Positions 1-9,640 of a DNA stretch of 64,000 nucleotides are shown here, piece after piece (the first letter of the stretch is position 1; every line of letters starts with the position of its first letter). The stretch covers positions 558,001 to 622,000 of the forward strand of contig NZ_JAIEZV010000001.1 of NCBI RefSeq assembly GCF_019599545.1, written 5' to 3'. The notes below the pieces were generated by a model. The model ran no database searches. It was not told where the DNA came from and saw only the letters and a list, made by a program, of their open reading frames with translations. Both the position numbers and the translations under genes were made by a program. This DNA comes from Halobacillus sp. Nhm2S1. GTDB taxonomy: Bacteria; Bacillota; Bacilli; Bacillales; Halobacillaceae.

Positions 1-886
1 GAGCTCCATAAGCGATAAGTATGACCGTTCCGACTGCATTGCTCATTTCAACAAATGGGCGGAACATGGCACTTTTCTTTGAAGCTGTGTTCCAGGATTG
101 GAAGTTATCCGTATTCACACCATTGAAGTATTCTGTATTTTCTTTTTCCTGAGAAAACGATTGAGTAATACGAATGCCCTGAAGGCTTTCATTTAGATGC
201 GAATTCAATTTAGATTGTTGAATCCGGACATTCTGCCAGGAGCGGCGGATGTTACGGCGCAGCTTTGTTGAGATATAGAACATGAGCGGCAGGATAACGA
301 GAATCGCCAGGGCAAGTTTTGGACTGAAAACTAATAGAATAACGACAATTCCTGTCAACATGACGACATCCATCAGCAGGTTGATGATTCCATTCGTGAA
401 CAATTCCTGGAGGGAGTTGATGTCGTTCATAATCCGGACAAGGATCGAACCTGCGGATCTCGAGTCGAAAAACTTATGAGAAAGTCTTTGGACGTGGGAA
501 AACAAATGCTGCCTCAGGTCATAGATCACATTCTGACCGAGGATGTTCACATATTTAATTCTAAGTGCATTACCGATATAACTGAGTAAATACATGATGG
601 CAATGCCCACCACGAGTTGGATCAATAGATTGGTGTCCCCTTCAGCAATCGCAATGTCGATCGCTACTTGACCAATTAACACGGGAACAACCAGCCTCAC
701 GATGGTGGAAATGAGCATCGCAACGATGGCAACAGGCAGCAATGTTTTGGCATAAGGCTTCAAGTACGTAAGCAGCCGCCACATTTGAGCCCAGTTGAAC
801 GGCTTTTCAATCGCCTGGTCCTGCGTATATTTAAATCGATTCAAATGAGTACTCGTTTCTGGTTCATGCTTTGGTTTGCGAGCCAT
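1..886 (-). CDS. ABC exporter half-transporter, N-terminal part (cut by window edge)
   Basis: Reading leftward from an ATG at 886-884 with a strong GGAGGGAG ribosome site, the frame stays open to base 1, so about 295 residues are present. After a short charged N-terminus there are several hydrophobic segments and the type-I exporter coupling motif FFDSRSAGSILVRIMNDI, typical of the transmembrane domain of multidrug-type ABC exporters. The ATPase domain must lie beyond the window. It starts 13 bp after the stop of the upstream half-transporter on the same strand, so the two almost certainly form one heterodimer. The pair resembles the YfiB/YfiC or BmrC/BmrD type; which of these cannot be decided here. 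Confidence 0.88.
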   Translation of the reverse strand, partial: MARKPKHEPETSTHLNRFKYTQDQAIEKPFNWAQMWRLLTYLKPYAKTLLPVAIVAMLISTIVRLVVPVLIGQVAIDIAIAEGDTNLLIQLVVGIAIMYLLSYIGNALRIKYVNILGQNVIYDLRQHLFSHVQRLSHKFFDSRSAGSILVRIMNDINSLQELFTNGIINLLMDVVMLTGIVVILLVFSPKLALAILVILPLMFYISTKLRRNIRRSWQNVRIQQSKLNSHLNESLQGIRITQSFSQEKENTEYFNGVNTDNFQSWNTASKKSAMFRPFVEMSNAVGTVILIAYGA

Positions 887-899
887 GGTCTCCCTCCTT

Positions 900-2657
900 T
901 TATGAAATGTTAGATGTCTTTAAAATTTTCTCTTTATCCTGATACTGAATATCGTAAATTCGTTGATACGGTCCACCATTCGTAAGAAGTTCCTCATGAA
1001 CCCCACGTTCTTTGACGCATCCGTCTTCAAGAACGATGATCTCATCGGCGTGTTTTAATGAAGAAATGCGATGGGCAATGATGAAGGTCGTGCGTCCTTT
1101 CATCACTTCCTGCAACGCTTTTTGAATTTTGAATTCTGTTTCCATATCAACAGCAGAAGTCGCATCATCCAACACGAGGATCGCCGGGTCAATGAGGATC
1201 GCACGTGCAATCGCAATCCGTTGTTTTTGACCTCCGGAGAGTCCCATGCCACGTTCACCTAAGAGGGTGTCATACCCATCCGGCATATCCATGATAAATT
1301 CATGCGCCTGTGCCCTTTTGGCGGCATCGATGACATCTTCAAGCGTCGCATCTGGATTTCCATATGCGATGTTTTCTTTAATCGTCGTTGAGAAAAGGAA
1401 TGACTCTTGTAAAACAAAACCGATGTTTTTGCGAAGACTTTTCAATCCATAATCTTGTACCGGACGACCATCGACGAGGACTTCCCCTTTTTCCGGTTCG
1501 TAAAAACGGGTGATCAATTGCGTGATACTCGTTTTACCTGAGCCTGTAGCTCCGATCAGTCCGATCGTTTTTCCAGGAGGAGCATCAAAGCTGATATCTT
1601 TCAATGCGGAATCGTCATCTTCAACATAAGTAAGGGTGACATCTTTGAACGTCACGTGCCCTTGTAAACGATCCTGGTGAATGGAGTCCTCTTTTTCAGA
1701 GATTTCTTCAGGTGCTTCTAAAATCTCCAGCAAGCGCTCACCGGAAGCTTTCGCCTGTGAGAAAAGGTTGATGACGAAACCTAAGTTCATCAATGGCCCG
1801 AGAATGTACCAGACCAAACTGAAAAAGGCGACCAGTTCTCCTAGCTGCATCATATTATTCATAACCATATACCCGCCGTAGGCAAGCAAGGCTACGACCG
1901 ACACGTTGCCGATGAACTCCATCAGAGGGAAATAACGCGCCCATATGTTGGATGTCGTAATGAATTTGGATCGGTAATCTTCACTTCTATTTGAAAAACG
2001 CCCGATCTCAAAACTTTCTCTTGAAAGAGATTTAACGGTATTCATCCCGCTGATATTTTCTTGAACCCTTGTATTCAGCTTCCCGAACGACTTACGGATC
2101 TTTCGGAATGCCGGGTGTACTTTGCGATCAAACCGGTACACCACAAGGGCAAGAAACGGCATCGCAGCCATTGTCACAAGGGCAAGGGGAACGGAGAAGT
2201 AGAACATGACGCTCAAACTGATGACGATCAAAAGGAAGATTCGGATCAGTTCTGAGAATCCAAAGGAAAGGAAAAAACGGAACCCTTCCACATCTGCCGT
2301 CAATCTCGACATCAAATCTCCTGTCTTGGCATTGTCGTAATAACGAAAAGGAAGCCGCTGCAATTTTTTGTACAGCTCGTCACGAAGGGTATAAACCGAG
2401 CGTATACCGAAGAAGTCCCCTAAATACTGATGAAAATATGTAGCGAATCCCTTGATGATCATGAGTGCGATAAATGCGATACATATATAAGGAATGAGAC
2501 GATACTCTTCAGCGAGAACAACATCATCGATGGTGATCTTCAATACGATTGGGTAGACCACAGTAATGATGGTTACGAAAAATAATGAGAACAAAGACCA
2601 AAAGAAAAATTTTCGATATGGCCAATAAAATGCTTTTAGTTTTTTAAACGTATCCAA
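900..2657 (-). CDS. ABC exporter half-transporter (degenerate ATPase site)
   Basis: A 585-residue membrane-ATPase fusion: six predicted helices in the first ~310 residues, then an ATPase domain with Walker A (GATGSGKTS, near residue 370), signature LSGGQKQ, Walker B ILVLDDATSAVD and switch histidine IIAHRIS. The residue after the Walker B aspartate is Asp, not the catalytic Glu, which is the hallmark of the degenerate site in heterodimeric exporters such as BmrC/BmrD. That fits the second half-transporter encoded 13 bp downstream. The start is TTG (2657-2655), placed 8 nt after AAGGAGG. Likely a drug or lipid efflux pump; substrate unknown. Confidence 0.92.
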   Translation of the reverse strand: MDTFKKLKAFYWPYRKFFFWSLFSLFFVTIITVVYPIVLKITIDDVVLAEEYRLIPYICIAFIALMIIKGFATYFHQYLGDFFGIRSVYTLRDELYKKLQRLPFRYYDNAKTGDLMSRLTADVEGFRFFLSFGFSELIRIFLLIVISLSVMFYFSVPLALVTMAAMPFLALVVYRFDRKVHPAFRKIRKSFGKLNTRVQENISGMNTVKSLSRESFEIGRFSNRSEDYRSKFITTSNIWARYFPLMEFIGNVSVVALLAYGGYMVMNNMMQLGELVAFFSLVWYILGPLMNLGFVINLFSQAKASGERLLEILEAPEEISEKEDSIHQDRLQGHVTFKDVTLTYVEDDDSALKDISFDAPPGKTIGLIGATGSGKTSITQLITRFYEPEKGEVLVDGRPVQDYGLKSLRKNIGFVLQESFLFSTTIKENIAYGNPDATLEDVIDAAKRAQAHEFIMDMPDGYDTLLGERGMGLSGGQKQRIAIARAILIDPAILVLDDATSAVDMETEFKIQKALQEVMKGRTTFIIAHRISSLKHADEIIVLEDGCVKERGVHEELLTNGGPYQRIYDIQYQDKEKILKTSNIS

Positions 2658-3109
2658 AGGTTTTCCTCCTTCTTATTTTTTAACGTAATATTAAATATAT
2701 CGGGTTACGAAATAAATATCTACCCATTTGCAATAATTTTTGAAATTTTCTATCTAGAGGATGATTTTCCCTCATTCCAAAGTTGTAGATGAATATTTTG
2801 TTGAAGGGTATGACAGAACTCTCTAAAAAAAAGTACATCATATACCTTTCAATGGTCTTTATTATCAGCGGTTCTAGGGCTTTAATCGGTGACTTTTGCT
2901 CTTTTACTAGTGACTTCAACGATCCTATAAGAAGCATCAAACCTTCCAGCCTTACCAAAGCTTGAAAAAACTCAATCCTTCCATATTTATGGAAATTGTT
3001 TTCCTTCTATGCCTTCTTCATTCGCTACCTCCTGCCCCCTTCTCTCCAACGCATCCAACCTTTATATTGGTGTTATCCAAATAAAATTTGTGTCTTTAAA
3101 TGCAAAACG
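2658..3109. other. AT-rich intergenic region with a doubtful 92-codon frame
   Basis: About 450 bases separate the ABC operon from the mscS promoter. The minus strand has an open frame (2958-2680) rich in Ile, Phe, Leu and Lys, but no ribosome site precedes its start, no domain is recognisable and the composition is what AT-rich intergenic DNA gives. I do not call it a gene. Nothing else stands out except A/T tracts. Confidence 0.5.
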
Positions 3110-3139
3110 TTGAATTCTACTGTCAGATTCCGATATTCT
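3110..3139 (+). promoter_or_regulatory. Predicted sigma-A promoter of mscS
   Basis: TTGAAT (3110-3115) and TATTCT (3134-3139) are separated by 18 bp, 37 bp before the mscS start. Assignment is by match to the consensus only. Confidence 0.45.
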
Positions 3140-3175
3140 ATTAGAGGAGACTAAAAGATAGAAAGGAGTTTATTG

Positions 3176-4015
3176 ATGAATTTATTTGAAGAAGGATTAG
3201 TTTTTAATTTTGATGTCCTCGTCGAGTGGCTGATCACGGGAGGACTTAAAATCGCTGTTATCCTTATCGCCTTCGCGATAATTAAACCTTTAGGTACGAA
3301 AGCGATTGAAGCAGCGATCAACCGGATGAGTCAGCAACGGAACATTACAGACGGAAGAAATAAAACGCTGCAAAAAGTTGCTGTGAATCTGTTTTCTTAT
3401 GTTTTACTATTTATTTTGGTTATGATGCTGCTCAGTGCCGTAAATATTGAAATTGGACCATTGCTTGCAGGTGCAGGAATTCTCGGTCTAGCCATCGGAT
3501 TCGGGGCCCAGGGTCTTGTTTCTGATATCGTTACCGGATTCTTCTTACTAATTGAGCGCCAGATTGAAGTCGATGATTACGTCACAGCTGGCGGTTATGA
3601 CGGGGTCGTTGAAGAAGTCGGAATTCGTACAACGAAGATCCGCAGCTTTGATGGAACATTGAATTTTGTTCCAAACCGTAACATCGTTGGTGTCGCCAAC
3701 CACTCCCGCGGCAACATGCGTGCGCTTGTGGACATTGGCATCGGATATGATGAGAACATTGATGAAGCACTCGCTGTTCTTCAAAAAGTCGCGGACCAAT
3801 TTGCAGAGGACGAGCGTTTCGTTGAAGGACCGAACGTGCTTGGTGTCCAGAGCCTTGGTTCTTCTGATGTCGTGATCCGTATCCTTGGTAAGACGGAAAA
3901 CATGGAACAATGGGCGGTTGAACGTGATATGAGAAAAGCGATGAAAGAGGCCTTGGATGCTGCGGATATCGAAATTCCATTCCCGCATCAAGTGTATATT
4001 CAAAAAGAATCTTAA
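3176..4015 (+). CDS. Small-conductance mechanosensitive channel (MscS family, YkuT-like)
   Basis: 279 residues. Membrane channel that opens on hypo-osmotic shock and releases solutes. Helices at about 15-40 and 70-95 are followed by the glycine/alanine-rich pore helix (LLAGAGILGLAIGFGAQ) and the MscS beta domain (FLLIERQIEVDDYV, FVPNRNI). ATG at 3176 is chosen over the in-frame TTG at 3173 because GAAAGGAG then lies 8 nt away. In B. subtilis ykuT lies near ykuQ/ykuR (dapH/dapL), which are also close by here. A hairpin terminator follows at once. Confidence 0.92.
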   Translation: MNLFEEGLVFNFDVLVEWLITGGLKIAVILIAFAIIKPLGTKAIEAAINRMSQQRNITDGRNKTLQKVAVNLFSYVLLFILVMMLLSAVNIEIGPLLAGAGILGLAIGFGAQGLVSDIVTGFFLLIERQIEVDDYVTAGGYDGVVEEVGIRTTKIRSFDGTLNFVPNRNIVGVANHSRGNMRALVDIGIGYDENIDEALAVLQKVADQFAEDERFVEGPNVLGVQSLGSSDVVIRILGKTENMEQWAVERDMRKAMKEALDAADIEIPFPHQVYIQKES

Positions 4016-4020
4016 TAATA

Positions 4021-4056
4021 GAAATAACCCGACCTGATGAGGTCGGGTTATTTTGT
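4021..4056 (+). terminator. Terminator after mscS
   Basis: AATAACCCGACC pairs with GGTCGGGTTATT (4023-4052) across a 6-nt loop, followed by a T-rich stretch. It overlaps the last codons of the convergent CorC-like gene, so it may serve both strands. Confidence 0.85.
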
Positions 4057-5340
4057 TTCTTCTTTCCACATTTCCACTTTCTTTATTTGGCCTTTGACGA
4101 GGTCAACGATCTTAAATCGGTACCCCTCTCCTTCGACAACGGTCCCCTCTTTCGCCTCAAAATCTTTCGTATAAATCCAACCTGAGATTGTATCGATATC
4201 CATGTGATCCAATTGGATGTCAAAGAAATCATTGATATCCTGGATGGCGGTCTTACCTTCTATTAAAAAGTGACCGTTTTTCAGTCGTTTGATATCCCGT
4301 TCTTCTTCGGCGTCAAATTCATCGCGGATTTCCCCGACAATTTCTTCGAGAATATCTTCCACCGTCACGATTCCGGATGTTCCCCCATACTCATCAATGA
4401 GCACAGCCATATGGGTATGGTCTTTCTGCATCTTCACGAGCAAGTCGTGGATGGGGATATTCTCGAATACTTTCATGACCGGTCGCAAAAACGGCCGGAG
4501 TGTACTTTGATTTTCCGCATCATCATAGAGCAGTTCTTTCATATGAATAATGCCGATAATTTCATCTTTGCTGCTATCGATCACCGGATAGCGGGTATAG
4601 CGGTTATGCTTCACTTCCCTTACCGCGTTCGTCACCGACTGCCTGACATCAAGCACGGCCATTTCTGTGCGGGGGATCATGATCTCTTTCGCTGTCCGGT
4701 TATCGAATTCAAAGATGCGATCGACATACGTATACTCCGATCGGTTGATCTCCCCTTTTTGATAACTTTTTGTAAGGATGTGTCTCAGCTCTTCTTCTGA
4801 GTGCACTTCATCTGATTCACGAGCGGTCTGGAAACCGAGCATGCGCACAAAAATATTTGCAGATCCGTTCAACAGCCAGATGAGCGGATACATCAATTTG
4901 CTGTACAACATGAGAGGTCTGGATAAAAGCAGGGTGATACTTTCTGCCTTCTGAATCGCCATCGTTTTAGGTGCAAGCTCTCCGAGGACGACGTGTAAAA
5001 AGGTGATGACAAAAAAGGCGATCACAAATGAAAGCGTGTGGGTGAGACCTTCGGGTAGAGCAATTTGATCAAATAAAGGTCTCAATAAAACTTCCAGTGT
5101 CGGTTCCCCTAACCAACCAAGCCCAAGGGCGGTGATCGTGATGCCTAGTTGACAGGCACTGAGATAATAATCAAGATCACTGACAACACGGATGGCATTC
5201 TCTGCTTTCTTATGCCCTTCCGCTGCCTTAGATTCCAGTCTTGTTTTTCTAACCTTTACGATGGCAAATTCACTGGCTACAAAAAAAGCAGTAAGCAGAA
5301 TCAAGAGTGCGACTGCTGTCAATTTAATCGTTATTTCCAT
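4048..5340 (-). CDS. CNNM/CorC-family membrane protein (DUF21-CBS-CorC)
   Basis: 430 residues in the order DUF21 transmembrane domain (about 1-190, with GELAPKTMAIQKAE typical of the family), two CBS domains (about 200-330, with IPRTEMAVLD) and a C-terminal CorC_HlyC domain (about 340-425). Family members (B. subtilis MpfA/YhdP, YugS, YrkA; CNNM proteins) are implicated in magnesium export; older names such as hemolysin are misleading. The ATG at 5340 sits 8 nt after AAGGAG; the in-frame GTG further upstream overlaps that ribosome site. Which paralogue it matches is not resolved. Confidence 0.9.
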   Translation of the reverse strand: MEITIKLTAVALLILLTAFFVASEFAIVKVRKTRLESKAAEGHKKAENAIRVVSDLDYYLSACQLGITITALGLGWLGEPTLEVLLRPLFDQIALPEGLTHTLSFVIAFFVITFLHVVLGELAPKTMAIQKAESITLLLSRPLMLYSKLMYPLIWLLNGSANIFVRMLGFQTARESDEVHSEEELRHILTKSYQKGEINRSEYTYVDRIFEFDNRTAKEIMIPRTEMAVLDVRQSVTNAVREVKHNRYTRYPVIDSSKDEIIGIIHMKELLYDDAENQSTLRPFLRPVMKVFENIPIHDLLVKMQKDHTHMAVLIDEYGGTSGIVTVEDILEEIVGEIRDEFDAEEERDIKRLKNGHFLIEGKTAIQDINDFFDIQLDHMDIDTISGWIYTKDFEAKEGTVVEGEGYRFKIVDLVKGQIKKVEMWKEETK

Positions 5341-5356
5341 CAAGGCCACTCCTTAT

Positions 5357-5384
5357 AAAAAAGAAGGAGGAAACTTCCTCCTTC
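5357..5384 (-). terminator. Terminator after dapL
   Basis: GAAGGAGGAA pairs with TTCCTCCTTC (5363-5384); read leftward it ends in a run of six T. It lies between dapL and the CorC-like gene. Confidence 0.8.
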
Positions 5385-5433
5385 TCTCATCTATCCTCTA
5401 TTGTTAACTGGAATGACCAACCTATGCGTCCTT

Positions 5434-6549
5434 TTACAGTTCTCTAAGTGTTTTTTCAACGATATTGACCCCTACAGGGAGTGCCTCTTCCTTCGGTTTC
5501 AACGTGGATTGATGAAGACCTGCTTTCGAATCGACGCCAAGCCAGAACATAAACCCTGGAATCTCTTTCACCATATAGCCGAAGTCTTCACCGGTCATCG
5601 CCATGTTCGCTTCTTTGTATTGATATTCGGTCTCTTGTACAAGCTGCTCAAAGCGCTGCACTTGTTCAGCATCGTTGAACACTTGGTGGTAGTTGGACCC
5701 GTAATCGATGTGAATGCTGCAGTCGTTAGCGATCTCAAAACCTCGCGCAACCTTCTCGATCTCCGCTTTGACTTTTTCCATAGCTTCTGGAGACAACGTT
5801 CGGATCGTGCCCTCTAAGCGGGCCGCCTGGGCGATAATGTTCTGCACCGTCCCCGCTTCAATTCTTCCAATGGTAATGACCGCGCTGTCCAGTGGATCGA
5901 CTCTGCGGGCAACGATTTGCTGCAGATGCGAAACAAAGGTACTTGCTGTTACGACCATATCGTGAGTCAAGTGAGGAAAGGCCGCGTGCCCCCCGACACC
6001 TTTGAAATCGATGAACAGTTCACTCGTGTTGGCGAACAATAATCCTGGCTTTGAAGAAACGGAACCGACCGGAAGTTCAGGTGCCACGTGCAATCCGAAA
6101 ATGACGTCCGGACGGTACCTTTCCATCACTTCACACTGAAGCATCGGTTCTGCTCCTCCCGGCCCTTCCTCCGCGGGTTGGAATAGGAAAACGACATCAT
6201 CTTCAGCGGGATTCTGAGCGAGTCGCGTCAATGCTCCAAGGGCGATGGTCATATGAAAGTCATGACCACAGGCATGCATGTGTCCTTCATGGGTGGACTG
6301 AAACTCATAACCCGTCTCTTCCGTTAGCGGAAGTCCGTCGATATCCGCCCGGTAACCAATGGTTTTTCCCCCGACGCTCCCTTTGACACGTACAAAAATA
6401 CCTGTTCGCCACGTTTCTACTGTCAAAGCTTCTTGAGGAAGTTTGTTTATATAATCCAACAAATACTGCTGTGTCTTGTACTCCTTAAAGCCAAGTTCAG
6501 GAATTTGATGCAGCTCTCTTCTGATTTGACTCAACCATTCTTGTTCCAA
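5434..6549 (-). CDS. dapL: N-acetyldiaminopimelate deacetylase
   Basis: 371 residues, peptidase M20 amidohydrolase. It removes acetate from N-acetyl-LL-diaminopimelate in the acetylase branch of lysine/DAP synthesis. Metal-site motifs are visible: [21 protein letters not shown] and the [10 protein letters not shown] stretch; the dimerisation domain lies about 175-290. The start is TTG (6549) after GGGAGGG. It follows dapH with about 75 bp between, exactly as ykuQ-ykuR in B. subtilis, which separates it from general aminoacylase or hippurate hydrolase relatives. Confidence 0.9.
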   Translation of the reverse strand: MEQEWLSQIRRELHQIPELGFKEYKTQQYLLDYINKLPQEALTVETWRTGIFVRVKGSVGGKTIGYRADIDGLPLTEETGYEFQSTHEGHMHACGHDFHMTIALGALTRLAQNPAEDDVVFLFQPAEEGPGGAEPMLQCEVMERYRPDVIFGLHVAPELPVGSVSSKPGLLFANTSELFIDFKGVGGHAAFPHLTHDMVVTASTFVSHLQQIVARRVDPLDSAVITIGRIEAGTVQNIIAQAARLEGTIRTLSPEAMEKVKAEIEKVARGFEIANDCSIHIDYGSNYHQVFNDAEQVQRFEQLVQETEYQYKEANMAMTGEDFGYMVKEIPGFMFWLGVDSKAGLHQSTLKPKEEALPVGVNIVEKTLREL

Positions 6550-6568
6550 AAAGGTCCCTCCCTATACG

Positions 6569-6598
6569 AAAGGCCCTGCTCCAGGAGCAAGGCCCTTC
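6569..6598 (-). terminator. Hairpin between dapH and dapL (possible attenuator)
   Basis: AAGGGCCTTGCTCC pairs with GGAGCAGGGCCTT (one G-U pair) with almost no loop, followed leftward by TTTCG. It could lower read-through from dapH into dapL; the T tract is short. Confidence 0.45.
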
Positions 6599-6623
6599 CT
6601 TCTATTCATCGGATCAAAAAAAA

Positions 6624-7343
6624 TCAGTTATCCAGTTTACGAAGTGCCTGCATGATCTCCGTCTTGGACTTCGTCTGATCATCAATTTCCTTGATCACTT
6701 TCGCAGGTGTGCCGGCAACAAGGGTGTTCGCTGGTACATCTTCTGTGACAATCGCTCCTGCAGCAACGACCGCCCCTTCACCGACCGTTACCCCTTCAAG
6801 TACGACAGCGTTCGCACCGATGACGACACCATCTTCAATGACAACCGGTTTGGCAGAAGGTGGTTCAATAACTCCTGCAAGAACTGCACCTGCTCCGATG
6901 TGGCAGTTCTTTCCGACCGTTGCACGTCCTCCAAGGACAACATTCATGTCGATCATCGTGCCTTCACCGACGACAGAACCGATGTTGATCATCGCTCCGA
7001 GCATGATGACCGCTCCGTCTCCGATTTCCACCTGGTCACGGATGACAGCACCTGGCTCAATACGCGCGTTGACTTTTTTCAAGTCAAGCAGAGGAATAGC
7101 AGAATTTCGACGGTCGTTCTCAAGGACATAGTCCTCGATTTCATTTTCATATTTTTCTAGAATCGGCTGGATGACTTTCCATTCTCCGAAAATCACTCCA
7201 GAGTTGCCTGTGATGAAATCCTGTACTTGTTCACCAAACTCAAGGCTTTCTAAGTTTTCACCTTTCAAATAAACTTTGACCGGTGTTGATTTTTCACTAT
7301 TTGATATGAATGAAATGATTTCATTAGCGTCCATCTGTTTCAT
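6624..7343 (-). CDS. dapH: Tetrahydrodipicolinate N-acetyltransferase
   Basis: 239 residues. Transfers acetyl from acetyl-CoA to tetrahydrodipicolinate, the entry step of the acetylase DAP pathway. The N-terminal ~90 residues are the DapH-specific domain; the rest is a left-handed beta-helix of hexapeptide repeats ([53 protein letters not shown]). ATG at 7343 follows AAGGAGG. First gene of dapH-dapL. PatA, the proposed aminotransferase between these steps, is also in this window (25731-26888). Confidence 0.95.
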   Translation of the reverse strand: MKQMDANEIISFISNSEKSTPVKVYLKGENLESLEFGEQVQDFITGNSGVIFGEWKVIQPILEKYENEIEDYVLENDRRNSAIPLLDLKKVNARIEPGAVIRDQVEIGDGAVIMLGAMINIGSVVGEGTMIDMNVVLGGRATVGKNCHIGAGAVLAGVIEPPSAKPVVIEDGVVIGANAVVLEGVTVGEGAVVAAGAIVTEDVPANTLVAGTPAKVIKEIDDQTKSKTEIMQALRKLDN

Positions 7344-7403
7344 GAGTAGTTCCTCCTTTATGTATCTTTCATCCTTTACTTTATCAAAGGAAGAGAGACT
7401 TTT

Positions 7404-8876
7404 TCAATCTTCTTTTTTTGGAATTCTGAGAATTAGTAGAAAACTCAAGACAGCGAGTACAAGTAATCCCATGTAGACGAGATGCAGCCCTGATGTCAAA
7501 CCGTCTTGTAAAACAAGGAGAGCTTCCTGGCTCAATTGCTCTCTCGTTTCCTCTCTGAGAAGGGAATTGGCAGAATCGACGCTGAAAGAGGCCGGAAGAT
7601 TTGAACTTTCAATCGCATTTGCCACCTGGCTGTTTAAAATCCCTCCAAGGAGTGCTGCACCAATGGCACTGCCAATCGTACGCATGAACATATTGGTCGC
7701 TGTCGCAATGCCTCTTTTTTGCCAATCGACACTGTTTTGAATCGAGACGATAAAGGAGGTTGATGACAGCCCCATCCCGATTCCGATGAACAAGGAGCCC
7801 ATGGCGGCAAACACGGGGCCTTTTTCCGGGCTGAGCAGGGAAAAGATGGTTCCCCCGATGATGAGCGAGACCCCGCCGAGGACGGCGGTTGGGCGAAAGC
7901 CGATTTTTAAAATCAAGCGTCCGGCGACGGTGGCTGCAATCGGCCAGCCGATCGACATGGTCGTAAGCGTAAATCCGGCAACGGTCGCTGATTGCTCCAT
8001 CACCCCCTGCACGAAGGCCGGTAAATAGCTGCTCACCCCGATGAGGATCATCCCGGTCGTAAGTGAAGTAAGGTTGGCATAGCGGATGGAACGAATGTGC
8101 CATAAATCCATCGGCATCATTGGGTCGTCCGTTTTCCTCTCATGGAAGAAAAAGGCCAGTGCACCAACAAGAGCGACAATCACCATTGAAAGCATGGTCC
8201 AGGACATCCAATCGATCCCTACTCCGCCTTCCACTAGGATAATCATCAGCGTGCTGACCGTGATGACGACCCACATGGATCCGGCTATATCCACATTCCT
8301 CTTTTCTTTGGAAACTTCTTCTTTAAAGAAAAAGAGAATGCCCAAAAACGCGAGCAGGCCGAGAGGAAGGTTCATCCAAAACACATACGGCCAGGAGAGA
8401 AAATCAACGAAGAACCCCCCGAGTGCAGGCCCCGTCACAGCAGAGATGCCCCAGACGCTCGATAAATACCCTTGGATCTTCGCCCGCTCTTCTTTCGTAT
8501 AAATATCACCGACAATCGTCGTTGCAATGGGCATCAAGGCTCCAGCACCGAGCCCCTGGACGAGTCTCGCCCCAATCAAAACATTCATGGAAGGGGCAAG
8601 GGCGCAAAGAACAGCTCCCAATAGAAAAAGGCTGATTCCGAGCATGAAGATCGGTTTCCGACCGAAAACATCAGCTAATCGGCCGAAAAGCAGGACAGTC
8701 GCTGCATTCGTCAGAAGATAAGCAGAAAACACCCAGCTGTATAAGCTGAACCCTCCGAGATCCGCTACGATACTCGGCATCGCCGTGGACACGATCGTCG
8801 CTTCTATCGCTGCAAGGAACATGGCAAGCATGATCGATGCCAGCACAAGTCCCCGTTTTTCTTTGTCTTTCTTCAT
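7404..8876 (-). CDS. DHA2-family drug:H+ antiporter (14-helix MFS)
   Basis: 490 residues with 14 predicted membrane helices. Diagnostic motifs are motif A (LADVFGRKPIF) and motif C (GISAVTGPALGG) of drug/proton antiporters in the EmrB/QacA/LmrB subfamily. It should export cationic or lipophilic drugs using the proton or sodium gradient. The ATG at 8876 follows AAGGTGA by 7 nt; an in-frame start at 8924 is less likely because it would lie inside the palindrome at 8902-8928. No regulator gene is adjacent. Confidence 0.88.
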   Translation of the reverse strand: MKKDKEKRGLVLASIMLAMFLAAIEATIVSTAMPSIVADLGGFSLYSWVFSAYLLTNAATVLLFGRLADVFGRKPIFMLGISLFLLGAVLCALAPSMNVLIGARLVQGLGAGALMPIATTIVGDIYTKEERAKIQGYLSSVWGISAVTGPALGGFFVDFLSWPYVFWMNLPLGLLAFLGILFFFKEEVSKEKRNVDIAGSMWVVITVSTLMIILVEGGVGIDWMSWTMLSMVIVALVGALAFFFHERKTDDPMMPMDLWHIRSIRYANLTSLTTGMILIGVSSYLPAFVQGVMEQSATVAGFTLTTMSIGWPIAATVAGRLILKIGFRPTAVLGGVSLIIGGTIFSLLSPEKGPVFAAMGSLFIGIGMGLSSTSFIVSIQNSVDWQKRGIATATNMFMRTIGSAIGAALLGGILNSQVANAIESSNLPASFSVDSANSLLREETREQLSQEALLVLQDGLTSGLHLVYMGLLVLAVLSFLLILRIPKKED

Positions 8877-8901
8877 ATGTAGATTCACCTTCAATACAAA
8901 A

Positions 8902-8928
8902 ATAGATGACATCTTAGATGCCATCTAT
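8902..8928. promoter_or_regulatory. 27-bp operator-like palindrome upstream of MFS gene
   Basis: The half ATAGATGACATCT is followed by a near-mirror copy (TAGATGCCATCTAT), giving a dyad 26 bp before the MFS start; only three symmetric positions deviate. Position and size fit the site of a TetR/MarR/PadR-type repressor, but no such gene lies nearby. Confidence 0.5.
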
Positions 8929-8943
8929 TCTATCATAATCAAT

Positions 8944-9411
8944 TTATTGACTTGCTTCTACCATTGTATGTTTAAACGTTTCATGATAATGCTTGCTGAA
9001 TTGTTTAAGGATTGTCCGACGTGTTACAATCCCGTCGAATTCTCCCTCTTCATTCGTCACACAGACAAACGGATAATCAATAAGCTTGTGCATCGCATCA
9101 ATCATACTGTCACCAAGCTGTAGACAAGGCACTTCATCATCCATCACTTCACTGACCGTCATTTCAGATAGTCGGTTCAATTCAAATTGTTCAATTCCCA
9201 ATGTTTCTTCCAAAATTTTCGTTTTGCTGATGACTCCTTGAAATTTAAAGGTAGGATCCAGTACCGGTACCGCAGAATACCCAGACTTCACTAACACCAA
9301 AAGCGCATGCTCAAGCGGGTTACCAATTTGCACGTGGGCTACTTTCTCAGCTGGAATCATAAGTTCTGAAACGAGTGGGATTCTCAATGCTTCTTTTTCT
9401 AAACTTACCAT
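8944..9411 (-). CDS. darB: c-di-AMP-binding CBS protein (DarB/CbpB, YkuL)
   Basis: 155 residues consisting of two CBS domains (about 10-75 and 85-150). The N-terminus (MVSLEKEALRIPLVSELMI) and the stretch KVAHVQIGNPLEHALLVL match B. subtilis YkuL, which binds c-di-AMP and, when free, acts on Rel and pyruvate carboxylase. ATG at 9411 is preferred to the GTG at 9423 because the GTG overlaps the AGGAG ribosome site. Function by homology; ligand specificity cannot be read from the sequence. Confidence 0.88.
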   Translation of the reverse strand: MVSLEKEALRIPLVSELMIPAEKVAHVQIGNPLEHALLVLVKSGYSAVPVLDPTFKFQGVISKTKILEETLGIEQFELNRLSEMTVSEVMDDEVPCLQLGDSMIDAMHKLIDYPFVCVTNEEGEFDGIVTRRTILKQFSKHYHETFKHTMVEASQ

Positions 9412-9640
9412 GTTCTTGTTCACTCCTCTTTTTCTTGAACATTGAAGGAGCAGAAAGAGACGCTCTTAAGACCATTACATATTCTAACACACTTTCTCCC
9501 TAAGCACGAACGCAAATTCCGACAATTCTCTCTCTAGCATTCTTCCGACTATCTAGTACCCCCATTTCTGTTCTGGATAAACCTGTTTAATCCTCCATTC
9601 TTTATAAAAAAACGATTGAAGCGTATAATGGAGTCAGTTC

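Noticed and set aside
2680-2958. 92-codon frame on the minus strand
   Set aside because: No ribosome site, no recognisable domain, AT-driven composition; kept only as part of an intergenic note.
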